The translations under genes were made by a program, and so were the position numbers. From an uncultured Eubacteriales bacterium (GTDB lineage Bacteria; Bacillota; Clostridia; Oscillospirales; Oscillospiraceae), in contig USHP01000137.1 of assembly GCA_900554625.1 (NCBI GenBank), positions 1 through 5,820 on the forward strand: a stretch of DNA of 5,820 nucleotides, given 5' to 3'. Below are positions 1-5,820 of this stretch, piece after piece; positions within the stretch are counted from its first letter, which is position 1, and the number at the start of each line of letters is the position of its first letter. The notes under the pieces were generated by a model. The model saw nothing but the letters and a program-made list of their open reading frames with translations, was not told the origin of the DNA and searched no databases.

Positions 1-54
1 ACCGAGGCCACCGCGGAAAACCGCAGCCGCAGCGGTATGCTGAATCAGAACTGA
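1..54 (+). CDS. C-terminal tail of an unidentified protein (partial)
   Basis: Frame 1 is open from the left edge to a TGA at 52-54 and reads TEATAENRSRSGMLNQN. The third codon positions are mostly G or C, as in the other genes here. The stop lies 14 nt before a strong intrinsic terminator pointing the same way, which is what the end of a real gene looks like. The polar, low-complexity sequence suggests a disordered C-terminal tail, and the family cannot be recognised from 17 residues. Frame 3 is also open here and continues to about 254, but it would run through the terminator and antisense to the next gene, so frame 1 is preferred. Confidence 0.5.
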   Translation, partial: TEATAENRSRSGMLNQN

Positions 55-68
55 TGTTCCCCAAAGTA

Positions 69-98
69 CCGGGCCGGATGATTCTGGCCCGGCTTTTT
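69..98 (+). terminator. Rho-independent terminator of the upstream gene, possibly shared with the convergent gene
   Basis: CCGGGCC at 69-75 pairs with GGCCCGG at 86-92. The stem extends by a G-C and a G-U pair to leave a 6-nt loop at 78-83, and T5 follows at 94-98. This is a classic intrinsic terminator for rightward transcription ending after the stop at 54. Read leftward, the same hairpin lies just past the stop of the glutaredoxin-like gene at 103, but the tract that follows is a poor T-run (TACTTTGG). Leftward termination would therefore be weaker. Confidence 0.85.
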
Positions 99-102
99 GT
101 TC

Positions 103-348
103 TTACAGAAATTCTTCCCAGTCCAAGGTCATGCTTCCCTCGGGTTTTACGATGCAAGGAATGCCGATTTGCCCATCCTCCCGGGCCTGGGCAAAGAGGG
201 AATTACCCTCCCGCAGCTTCAAAAACCCTTTCAGGTGCTGCAAATCTTCTGTAATGTCTAAAAACTCATAGGCGATACCAGCCCGATCCAGGTCCTTCCG
301 GCACTGGACGCAGTCTTTGCAGAGCATACTTCCATAGATGGTCAGCAT
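103..348 (-). CDS. Glutaredoxin-related small thiol-redox protein (CxxCxxC)
   Basis: The 81-residue product has a single thioredoxin/glutaredoxin-like fold. It opens with a beta strand (LTIYG, residues 2-6), then Cys10-Lys-Asp-Cys13 and a third cysteine at 16. A LDIT segment (30-33) and a GIPC segment with the presumed cis-proline (Pro64) followed by Cys65 come next. This layout (GSMLCxDC, then DITE, FLKLR and IGIPC) matches the glutaredoxin-related family I know from clostridia (COG4545). Such proteins probably carry out cytoplasmic thiol-disulfide exchange, but the physiological partner is unknown. I chose ATG at 346-348 because AGGAAG at 355-360 on this strand sits 6 nt upstream. An in-frame ATG at 352-354 abuts that site too closely, and the farther one at 436-438 would add 30 residues with no homology to the fold and would start upstream of the promoter. 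The gene is monocistronic and divergent from the small membrane protein gene. Fold confidence is high and exact role is low. Confidence 0.85.
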   Translation of the reverse strand: MLTIYGSMLCKDCVQCRKDLDRAGIAYEFLDITEDLQHLKGFLKLREGNSLFAQAREDGQIGIPCIVKPEGSMTLDWEEFL

Positions 349-377
349 AAACATCTTCCTTTTTCGTATTTTTTCAT

Positions 378-406
378 AGTATACCACAAAAGCCTTTTTT
401 TGAAAA
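378..406 (-). promoter_or_regulatory. Extended -10 promoter for the glutaredoxin-like gene
   Basis: On the minus strand, a -10 box TATACT (378-383) is preceded by TGG, giving the extended -10 form TGGTATACT. A TTTTCA hexamer (401-406) lies 17 nt upstream and matches 4 of 6 positions of TTGACA. The predicted start of transcription is near 370, leaving a leader of about 20 nt that contains the AGGAAG ribosome binding site. This fits a vegetative sigma-A promoter. No operator-like inverted repeat is evident. Confidence 0.65.
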
Positions 407-464
407 GCGGGGGAAATGAAACCTGTCTTTTCGGGCATACTAACAGCGAAAGGAGGGGGAAAGC

Positions 465-650
465 ATGCAACTGAAAGGATGGGCGATTACCGCCGGAATC
501 GGCGCTGCGGCTGGTGCCGTAGCGGTTCTGATGATGCCCAGAACCAACCCGACCCGCCGCCTGGCGGCAAAGGCTGCCAACAAGGTGGAAGATGTGGCCT
601 GGAAAGTTTCCGACACTATTTCCAGCAAGATGGACAACATCGACATGTAA
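465..650 (+). CDS. Small single-pass membrane protein of unknown function (YtxH-like layout)
   Basis: The gene encodes 61 residues and has a strong ribosome binding site (AAAGGAGG, with AGGAGG at 451-456) 8 nt before its ATG. Residues 6-24 form a hydrophobic, glycine- and alanine-rich segment (GIGAAAGAVAVL) that could be a transmembrane helix with glycine-zipper packing. MMP and a basic stretch with Arg26, Arg31, Arg32 and Lys36 follow. An amphipathic helix of alternating hydrophobic and charged residues then runs to the C-terminus. By the positive-inside rule the long C-terminal part is probably cytoplasmic. The overall plan resembles YtxH-type small proteins, but I cannot show homology, so the function is unknown. 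The gene stands alone between a divergent neighbour and its own terminator. No convincing promoter was found upstream on this strand. TATACC at 380-385 overlaps the divergent -10 box and lacks a good -35. Coding status is well supported by the ribosome binding site, codon bias and terminator. Confidence 0.8.
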   Translation: MQLKGWAITAGIGAAAGAVAVLMMPRTNPTRRLAAKAANKVEDVAWKVSDTISSKMDNIDM

Positions 651-656
651 ACTCCG

Positions 657-693
657 ATCTCCGCTGCCTACTGAGCAGCGGAGATTCTTTGTT
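657..693 (+). terminator. Rho-independent terminator after the small membrane protein gene
   Basis: ATCTCCGCTGC at 657-667 pairs perfectly with GCAGCGGAGAT at 675-685 around a 7-nt loop. The T-rich tract TCTTTGTT follows. The hairpin begins 7 nt after the TAA at 648-650. It isolates the small gene from the murB unit, so murB needs its own promoter, and one is found immediately downstream. Confidence 0.85.
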
Positions 694-717
694 ACACAAA
701 ATTAACCTGGTTTTCAA

Positions 718-746
718 TTGCATAACCTACGGGAATGTGCTATACT
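718..746 (+). promoter_or_regulatory. Extended -10 promoter for murB-whiA-dnaE
   Basis: TATACT at 741-746 is preceded by TGC, giving the extended -10 form TGCTATACT. TTGCAT at 718-723 lies 17 nt upstream as a weak -35 (TTG conserved). Transcription would start near 753, giving a leader of about 22 nt with GGAGG at 765-769, 5 nt before the murB ATG. An extended -10 tolerates a poor -35, so this is a plausible sigma-A promoter for the downstream genes. The leader is too short for a riboswitch. Confidence 0.65.
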
Positions 747-774
747 GTTACCAATCATACACCCGGAGGCGTTT

Positions 775-1686
775 ATGACTGAGTTAACCGATTTTCAGAG
801 AAAAATCTCTGCTTTTTTACCGGAAATGGAGCTTCGATTCCAGGAGCCCATGTCCAAACATACATCCTTCCGCATTGGCGGAGGAGCGGAAGTAATGGCG
901 TTCCCGAAAAATAAGGAAGAACTTGCTAAACTTCTGAAAACATCCGCTTTATTGGACTGCAAATTGTCTATTCTGGGAGCCGGAACCAATGTTCTGGCTC
1001 CGGATGCGGGAATTTCCGGCTTGGTGATTTGCCTGAAAGACTGCCTGGATGGGATGCAGCAGCTGGACGATACCCATATCCGCTGCATGGCTGGTGTAAC
1101 CATGGCCAGGGCAGCGGTATTTGCGGCAGGGCTGGGCCTGGCGGGACTGGAATTTGCCCACGGTATTCCGGGAACCATTGGCGGCGGCCTGTATATGAAT
1201 GCCGGCGCATACGGCGGGGAGATGGCCCAGATCTGCACCGCTGTGGAAGTGATGGACAGACAGGGCAATTTGCGGACCCTGACCCGGGAGCAGATGGAGT
1301 TTTCCTACCGGCACAGCGTTCTGGAAGAAAGCGGGGAGATTGTCATCAGCGGCGAATTTGCCCTGACTCCTGACAGCACGGAGCAGATCAAAGCTCGGAT
1401 GAAAGAGTTGATTGCTAAGCGCACCGTATCCCAGCCGCTGAACCTGCCCTCTGCCGGCTCTGCCTTTAAGCGTCCGGTGGGTGGCTACGCTGCGGCGCTG
1501 ATTGACCAGGCCGGACTGAAAGGCTTCCGGGTTGGCAATGCGGCCATTTCGGACAAACACGCCGGTTTTGCGGTGAATTTGGGCGGGGCCACGGCCGAAG
1601 AGGTCAAGTCCCTGCTGAGCCAGGTTTCGGACCGAGTTTATGAAAATTCCGGGATTCGGCTGGAACCGGAAATCCGGATTTGGTAA
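775..1686 (+). CDS. murB: UDP-N-acetylenolpyruvoylglucosamine reductase MurB
   Basis: This 303-residue FAD flavoenzyme reduces UDP-GlcNAc-enolpyruvate with NADPH to UDP-N-acetylmuramate, the second committed step of cytoplasmic peptidoglycan precursor synthesis. The FAD-binding part shows SFRIGGGAEV (residues 31-40), LGAGTNVL (67-74) and GIPGTIGGG (130-138), followed by NAGAYGGE (142-149). Catalytic-site residues are visible by family comparison: Arg179 in YRHS, Ser229 in the GSAFKRP motif as proton donor, and Glu299 in the C-terminal LEPEIR. The length of about 300 and the compact C-terminal domain fit the type II MurB of Bacillus and Staphylococcus rather than the longer E. coli type I enzyme. 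I chose ATG at 775 because GGAGG lies 5 nt upstream. The frame is open to an ATG at 718, but that start lies inside the promoter. It is the first gene of a likely operon, with whiA following after 23 nt. Confidence 0.97.
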   Translation: MTELTDFQRKISAFLPEMELRFQEPMSKHTSFRIGGGAEVMAFPKNKEELAKLLKTSALLDCKLSILGAGTNVLAPDAGISGLVICLKDCLDGMQQLDDTHIRCMAGVTMARAAVFAAGLGLAGLEFAHGIPGTIGGGLYMNAGAYGGEMAQICTAVEVMDRQGNLRTLTREQMEFSYRHSVLEESGEIVISGEFALTPDSTEQIKARMKELIAKRTVSQPLNLPSAGSAFKRPVGGYAAALIDQAGLKGFRVGNAAISDKHAGFAVNLGGATAEEVKSLLSQVSDRVYENSGIRLEPEIRIW

Positions 1687-1709
1687 GAGAAAAAGAGAGG
1701 AGTGTTTCC

Positions 1710-2624
1710 ATGGCAGTATCCTTCTCCGCGGCGGCAAAAATCGAAGCCTGCCGGATTCTGCCCCAGAAGCAGTGCTGCGCATTGGCAGAGTGCTTTGGTA
1801 TCTTGTTGTTTTGCAACAGTTTTCAGGCGGACTGCATCCGTATTGTAACGGAGAGCCGGGAATTTGCCTGTATTTTGCCGAAATTGTTCAAGAAGGCTTT
1901 TGACTTGGAGTTTGACAGCTATCCCAGCCTGGCGGCACCGGGGAAACTGACCTTCCAGATTTGGGAGAAAGGCAAGATTTCTGCCATCATGGCGGCATTT
2001 GGATTTGATGCTAAGGGGAATCTTGCGCTGCATGTGAATCTGCCGGTTGTGGAAGAAGACTGCTGCAAAGCTTCCTTCCTCCGGGGCGCCTTCCTGGCCG
2101 GAGGCAGTGTCACCGACCCGGGAAAGGGGTATCACATGGAACTGACCACCACCCACCAGAGTGTAGCCCGGGAAACCGATGCCCTGGTGCGGGAGACTAT
2201 GGGATTTACGCCCAAACTGGCGTCCCGGGGCGGAGGTCAGGTTCTGTATGTCAAGCAGAGTGAACTGATTTCCGACTTTCTGACCTACCTGGGCGCGCCG
2301 GTGGCGGCGATGGGCGTGATGGAAGCGAGACTGGAAAAGGAACTGAACAATAAAGTCAATCGCCGCTGCAACTGTGACGACGCCAATACCTCCAAAGTGG
2401 TGGAAGCGGCCCAGGAACAGCTGCTGGCCATCCGGATTCTGAAAGAGGCGGGGCAGTTGGAGAACCTGCCTGCCAAAATCCAGCAGGCGGCCCAGGCCCG
2501 GCAGAGCAACCCTTCCGCTTCCTTGTCAGAACTGGCAGCCATGATGGAGCCGCCCATTACCAAACCAGCCATGAACAACCGGATGAAGAAACTGATACAG
2601 TTGGCGAAGGAGATAGAGCCATGA
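1710..2624 (+). CDS. whiA: DNA-binding regulator WhiA
   Basis: The 304-residue product belongs to the WhiA family (DUF199). These proteins have an N-terminal LAGLIDADG homing-endonuclease-like fold without nuclease activity and a C-terminal helix-turn-helix. In Streptomyces WhiA acts in sporulation septation, and in Bacillus it affects division and chromosome segregation. Visible hallmarks are MAVSFS at the start, QCC at 21-23, CCKASFLRGAFLAGGSV (118-134), NRRCNCDDANTSK (217-229), and a C-terminal block from LPAKI (253) through PSASLSEL (268-275) to NNRMKKL (289-295). The usual SKSGVNHRLRKL-like helix is altered to TKPAMNNRMKKL. The length is close to the roughly 315 of the B. subtilis protein. 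ATG at 1710 is set by AGAGGAG (1696-1702) 7 nt upstream. An in-frame start at 1680 would overlap the murB end and has no such site. The stop overlaps the dnaE start by 4 nt (ATGA). rapZ and mgfK, frequent neighbours of whiA, are absent on both sides. Confidence 0.95.
   Translation: MAVSFSAAAKIEACRILPQKQCCALAECFGILLFCNSFQADCIRIVTESREFACILPKLFKKAFDLEFDSYPSLAAPGKLTFQIWEKGKISAIMAAFGFDAKGNLALHVNLPVVEEDCCKASFLRGAFLAGGSVTDPGKGYHMELTTTHQSVARETDALVRETMGFTPKLASRGGGQVLYVKQSELISDFLTYLGAPVAAMGVMEARLEKELNNKVNRRCNCDDANTSKVVEAAQEQLLAIRILKEAGQLENLPAKIQQAAQARQSNPSASLSELAAMMEPPITKPAMNNRMKKLIQLAKEIEP
2607..2624 (+). promoter_or_regulatory. dnaE ribosome binding site inside the whiA 3' end, with ATGA stop-start overlap
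   Basis: AAGGAG at 2607-2612 lies within the last whiA codons, 8 nt before the dnaE ATG at 2621-2623. The whiA TGA at 2622-2624 overlaps that start. The arrangement is typical of translational coupling by reinitiation, although the strong ribosome binding site would also allow independent initiation. It fixes the dnaE start. Confidence 0.8.
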
Positions 2625-5600
2625 GTTTTGTGCATCTGCATGTGCATAGCGAATACAGCCTGCTGGACGGCGCCTGCCGGATTGACGGCCTGATGGAACG
2701 GGTCAAGGAACTGGGGCAGGAGGCTGTGGCCATTACGGACCACGGCGTGATGTACGGCTGTATTGATTTTTATAAAGCGGCAAAGGCGGCGGGGGTCAAG
2801 CCCATCATTGGCTGTGAAGTGTATGTGGCCCGCCGGAGCATTGCCGACCGGGTGCACGGCATCGACAATGACCCCTACCACCTGGTGCTGTTGTGCAAAG
2901 ACCGGACGGGATATGAAAATCTGTGCCTGCTGGTTTCGGAAGCCTTTATTCATGGCTTCTACGGAAAGCCCAGAGTAGATTTGCAGCTTCTGGAGCAGCA
3001 CCACGAGGGACTGATTGCCTTGTCCGCCTGCCTGGCTGGTGCAATCCCTCAGTATCTGATGGAGGAGGACTATGCCGGGGCGAAGGAATATGCCCTGAAT
3101 CTGGCCCGGATCTTTGGGGAAGGGAATTTTTACCTGGAACTGCAGGATCACGGCATTGACGAACAGCGGCCGGTAAATCAGGGCGTGCTGCGCCTGGCCC
3201 GGGAAACGGGACTTCCCTTGGTGGTGACCAACGATGCTCACTATCTGCGCAAAGAAGACGCCAAGATGCAGGATGTGCTGCTGTGCATCCAGACGGGAAA
3301 AACGGTGGACGAGCCCAACCGGATGAAATTCCAGACCGATGAATTCTACCTGAAAAGCGAAGAGGAACTGCGCCAGCTTTTCCCGGGCTGTGATGAGGCC
3401 TTTGAAAATACGGTGAAAATTGCCCAGAGATGTAATCTGGAGTTTACCTTCCACGAATATCACTTACCCTCGTTTCCTGTGCCCCAGGGGTATACCAATG
3501 AAGCATATTTCCGGGAGCTGTGCGAAAAGGGCTTCCGGGAACGCTATGAGAATCCCCCCCAGGAGTACCGGGACCGGCTGGAATACGAAATCGGGGTCAT
3601 CAGCCGGATGGGGTATGTCAACTACTACCTGATCGTCTGGGACTTTATCCGCTATGCCAAGGAACAGGGCATTCCGGTTGGCCCGGGCCGTGGCTCCGGC
3701 GCTGCTTCTATTGTGGCCTACTGTATGCACATTACCGAAGTAGACCCCATGAAGTACGCCCTGATTTTTGAACGATTCCTGAACCCGGAGCGGGTGAGCA
3801 TGCCGGACTTTGATACGGACTTTTGCCAGGAACGCCGGGGCGAGGTCATTGCCTATGTTATGGAAAAGTATGGCGCTGACCATGTGGCCCAGATTGCCAC
3901 CTTCGGCACCATGGCAGCCCGGGGCGCCATCCGGGACGTGGGCCGGGCGCTGAATTTCAGCTATGCGGAAACCGATGTGGTTGCCAAGCTGGTGCCGGGT
4001 ACTCCTCACATCACCTTGGATGAAGCGCTGAAGGTTAGCCCCAAACTGAAGGAACTGTACGACGGCGACCAGCGGGTACAGCTGCTCATTGACACCGCCC
4101 GAAGCTTGGAGGGTATGCCCCGGAATTCTTCGACCCATGCTGCCGGTGTGGTGATTACTGCTGATCCGGTATGCAGCTATGTGCCCCTGTCCCGAAATGA
4201 CGATACCATCGTCACCCAGTACACCATGACCACCATTGAGGAGCTGGGCCTGCTGAAAATGGACTTTTTGGGACTGCGGAACCTGACGGTAATTGCGGAT
4301 GCGGAGCGGGAAATCCGCAAACGGGTACCGGACTTTGCCATTGCGAACATCCCCGACGATGACCCGGAAACCTTTGCCATGCTCACTGAGGGAAAGACCC
4401 AGGGCGTGTTCCAGCTGGAATCGGCAGGCATGACCGGTGTCTGTGTCAACATGAAAGCCAGCTCCATTGAAGATATTACGGCTATCGTGGCCCTCTACCG
4501 TCCGGGCCCTATGGATTCCATCCCCCGGTTTATTGCCAACAAACTGGATGCCCGAAAGGTCACCTATAAGACGCCGCTGCTGGAGCCGATTCTGAAAGTC
4601 ACCTACGGCTGTATCGTCTACCAGGAGCAGGTGATTGAGATCTTCCGTTCCCTGGGCGGCTATACCATGGGTCAGGCAGATAACATCCGCCGGGCGATTT
4701 CCAAGAAAAAAATGAAGGTCATTGAGGCGGAGCGGAAAGTCTTTGTTTACGGTGACCCGGAACAGGGAATCTCCGGCTGTATCGGACACGGCGTGCCGGA
4801 AGCGGTAGCCCAGTCCATCTACGATGAAATTGTCGATTTTGCCAATTACGCCTTTAATAAGGCCCATGCGGTGTGCTATGCCGTGGTGGCCTACCAGACG
4901 GCTTACCTGAAATGCCACTATCCCCATGAGTACATGGCAGCGCTGATGACCTCGGTGCTGGACTCGGCCACCAAAATCTCCGGATACATTGCGGAATGTA
5001 AAGAACTGGGCATTGCGGTGCTGCCGCCGGATCTGAACCATTCCGACGATCCCTTCACTGTGGAAGGACAGGCCATTCGCTTTGGCCTTGGGGCGGTGAA
5101 AAACGTAGGCCGGGGACTGATTCGGACGGTGGTGCGCAAAAGAACCGAAGGCGGCCCCTTCAAATCTCTGGAAGACTTCATCGAACGGATGGGGGAAGGG
5201 GAGCTGAACAAACGCACCGTAGAGAATTTGATTAAATCCGGCGCGGCAGACTGTTTCGGCTACCACCGCAGCGAACTGCTGGCAGTGTATGACCAGATGA
5301 TGGATGCCATTGCTGCCTCCAGAAAGAAAAATCTGGAAGGCCAGATGGGATTGTTTTCCATGATGGAAGAGGAAAGCACATCCCAGCAGATTCTGATTCC
5401 CAAGCTGAATGAACTGAACAAAGCAGACCTTCTGGCCATGGAGAAGGAAACCACCGGCATCTATATTTCCGGCCATCCCATGGATGATTACCGCCCCTAT
5501 CTGCGCAATACCCATGTGGTTCATATTGGGCAGCTGATGGAGGAAGAATCCAGCTATGCCGACGATGATATCGTCAGTGTGGCGGGAATTGTCCAAACAG

Positions 5601-5820
5601 TGAAGATGAAAACCACCCGCAGCAACTCCATGATGGCCTATGTGACGGTGGAAGACGATACTGCGGCAATCGAAATGCTGGCCTTTTCCAATGTTTTGAA
5701 CCAGTATGGTGGATATCTGCGGGAAAACAGTCCCGTGGTGATTACCGGGCGGCTTTCCCTGCGGGATAACAAGGAGCCGCAGATTGTGATTAACCGGGCG
5801 CGGCCCATTTCGGATTATGC
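2621..5820 (+). CDS. dnaE: DNA polymerase III subunit alpha DnaE (C-terminus beyond window)
   Basis: The gene is open for 1066 codons and continues past the right edge. Family length is about 1100-1200, so roughly the last 5-10 percent is missing. DnaE is the C-family replicative polymerase alpha subunit. In Firmicutes it usually works beside PolC, extending primers or sharing lagging-strand synthesis. Domains in order: PHP (1 to about 210) opening HLHVHSEYSLLDG, with TDH at 39-41 and NDAH at 204-207. The palm has PVGPGRGSG (352-360) and the catalytic acidic motif PDFDTDF (395-401; Asp398, Asp400). The third catalytic aspartate is Asp548 in KMDFLGL. Fingers and downstream blocks include RPGPMDSIP (627-635), YQEQVIEI (from 667), ADNIRRAISKKK (from 686) and FNKAHAVCYA (745-754). 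A helix-hairpin-helix region begins near FGLGAVKNVG (821-830). QMGLF (908-912) is a sliding-clamp-binding motif, and an OB fold starts about 985. I see no frameshift. The start is set by AAGGAG and the whiA overlap. All nine PHP metal ligands appear present. Confidence 0.97.
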   Translation, partial: MSFVHLHVHSEYSLLDGACRIDGLMERVKELGQEAVAITDHGVMYGCIDFYKAAKAAGVKPIIGCEVYVARRSIADRVHGIDNDPYHLVLLCKDRTGYENLCLLVSEAFIHGFYGKPRVDLQLLEQHHEGLIALSACLAGAIPQYLMEEDYAGAKEYALNLARIFGEGNFYLELQDHGIDEQRPVNQGVLRLARETGLPLVVTNDAHYLRKEDAKMQDVLLCIQTGKTVDEPNRMKFQTDEFYLKSEEELRQLFPGCDEAFENTVKIAQRCNLEFTFHEYHLPSFPVPQGYTNEAYFRELCEKGFRERYENPPQEYRDRLEYEIGVISRMGYVNYYLIVWDFIRYAKEQGIPVGPGRGSGAASIVAYCMHITEVDPMKYALIFERFLNPERVSMPDFDTDFCQERRGEVIAYVMEKYGADHVAQIATFGTMAARGAIRDVGRALNFSYAETDVVAKLVPGTPHITLDEALKVSPKLKELYDGDQRVQLLIDTARSLEGMPRNSSTHAAGVVITADPVCSYVPLSRNDDTIVTQYTMTTIEELGLLKMDFLGLRNLTVIADAEREIRKRVPDFAIANIPDDDPETFAMLTEGKTQGVFQLESAGMTGVCVNMKASSIEDITAIVALYRPGPMDSIPRFIANKLDARKVTYKTPLLEPILKVTYGCIVYQEQVIEIFRSLGGYTMGQADNIRRAISKKKMKVIEAERKVFVYGDPEQGISGCIGHGVPEAVAQSIYDEIVDFANYAFNKAHAVCYAVVAYQTAYLKCHYPHEYMAALMTSVLDSATKISGYIAECKELGIAVLPPDLNHSDDPFTVEGQAIRFGLGAVKNVGRGLIRTVVRKRTEGGPFKSLEDFIERMGEGELNKRTVENLIKSGAADCFGYHRSELLAVYDQMMDAIAASRKKNLEGQMGLFSMMEEESTSQQILIPKLNELNKADLLAMEKETTGIYISGHPMDDYRPYLRNTHVVHIGQLMEEESSYADDDIVSVAGIVQTVKMKTTRSNSMMAYVTVEDDTAAIEMLAFSNVLNQYGGYLRENSPVVITGRLSLRDNKEPQIVINRARPISDY

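Noticed and set aside
54..254. Rightward open frame of 66 codons starting at the stop of the first gene.
   Set aside because: It would run through a strong terminator hairpin and antisense to the glutaredoxin-like gene, and it has no ribosome binding site or recognisable content.
349..438. An upstream ATG that would lengthen the glutaredoxin-like protein by 30 residues.
   Set aside because: The extra residues do not belong to the fold, the codon lies upstream of the promoter, and the ribosome binding site at 355-360 serves the ATG at 346-348.
747..774. Possible riboswitch or attenuator in the murB leader.
   Set aside because: The predicted leader is only about 22 nt. The hairpin just upstream lies before the promoter and belongs to the preceding gene.
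949..1782. Long minus-strand open frame (277 codons) opposite murB.
   Set aside because: It is a low-complexity translation rich in Arg, Gln and Pro with no domain, opposite a fully motif-supported murB, so it is a shadow frame.
3554..3560. A run of seven C in dnaE, considered as a phase-variable or slippage site.
   Set aside because: It encodes Pro312-Pro313 and part of Gln314 in a variable segment, and the frame is intact on both sides. Phase variation of an essential replicase is implausible.
4703..4714. AAGAAAAAAATG in dnaE, considered as a programmed frameshift site.
   Set aside because: The tract encodes the conserved SKKKM block and does not fit the X_XXY_YYZ slippery pattern in this frame. 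Programmed frameshifting is known for dnaX, not dnaE.
3464..5596. A 710-codon open frame on the minus strand opposite dnaE, with another 392-codon one at 2285-3463.
   Set aside because: Both are in register with dnaE codons and arise because dnaE avoids TTA, CTA and TCA. The first begins with TTG, the second with GTG, neither has a ribosome binding site, and the translations show no recognisable domain. dnaE on the plus strand has every family motif.

Overview
The window looks like ordinary core chromosome from a Gram-positive anaerobe of the class Clostridia. The order Oscillospirales is my best guess. The reasons are the murB-whiA-dnaE gene order, strong AGGAGG-type ribosome binding sites, a clostridial-type glutaredoxin-like protein, a GC-leaning third codon position, and a DnaE of the kind with an intact PHP domain. 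No mobile element, CRISPR array, tRNA or rRNA is visible, and there is no gene-free stretch above 300 bases.

Left part (1-693): the last 17 codons of a rightward gene end at 54 and are followed by a strong hairpin terminator. A leftward gene for an 81-residue glutaredoxin-related protein (103-348) converges on that terminator. Its promoter lies in the divergent region 349-464. A rightward 61-residue membrane-anchored small protein of unknown function (465-650) follows, and it ends in its own hairpin terminator.

Right part (718-5820): an extended -10 promoter just upstream of 775 appears to drive a three-gene unit. murB (cell-wall precursor synthesis), whiA (DNA-binding regulator linked to division or sporulation) and dnaE (DNA polymerase III alpha subunit) lie 23 nt apart and then overlap by 4 nt. 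No terminator or obvious promoter separates them. dnaE runs off the right edge with its PHP, palm, fingers, HhH, clamp-binding and OB segments visible. The unit would co-express a peptidoglycan enzyme, a division-linked regulator and a replicase. rapZ and mgfK (yvcK), which commonly sit beside whiA in Firmicutes, are not between murB and whiA here.

I do not see a previously undescribed system. The points most worth a second look are the complete set of PHP metal ligands in DnaE, the altered helix-turn-helix residues in WhiA, the missing rapZ/mgfK pair, the CxxCxxC glutaredoxin-like protein, and the solitary small membrane protein.
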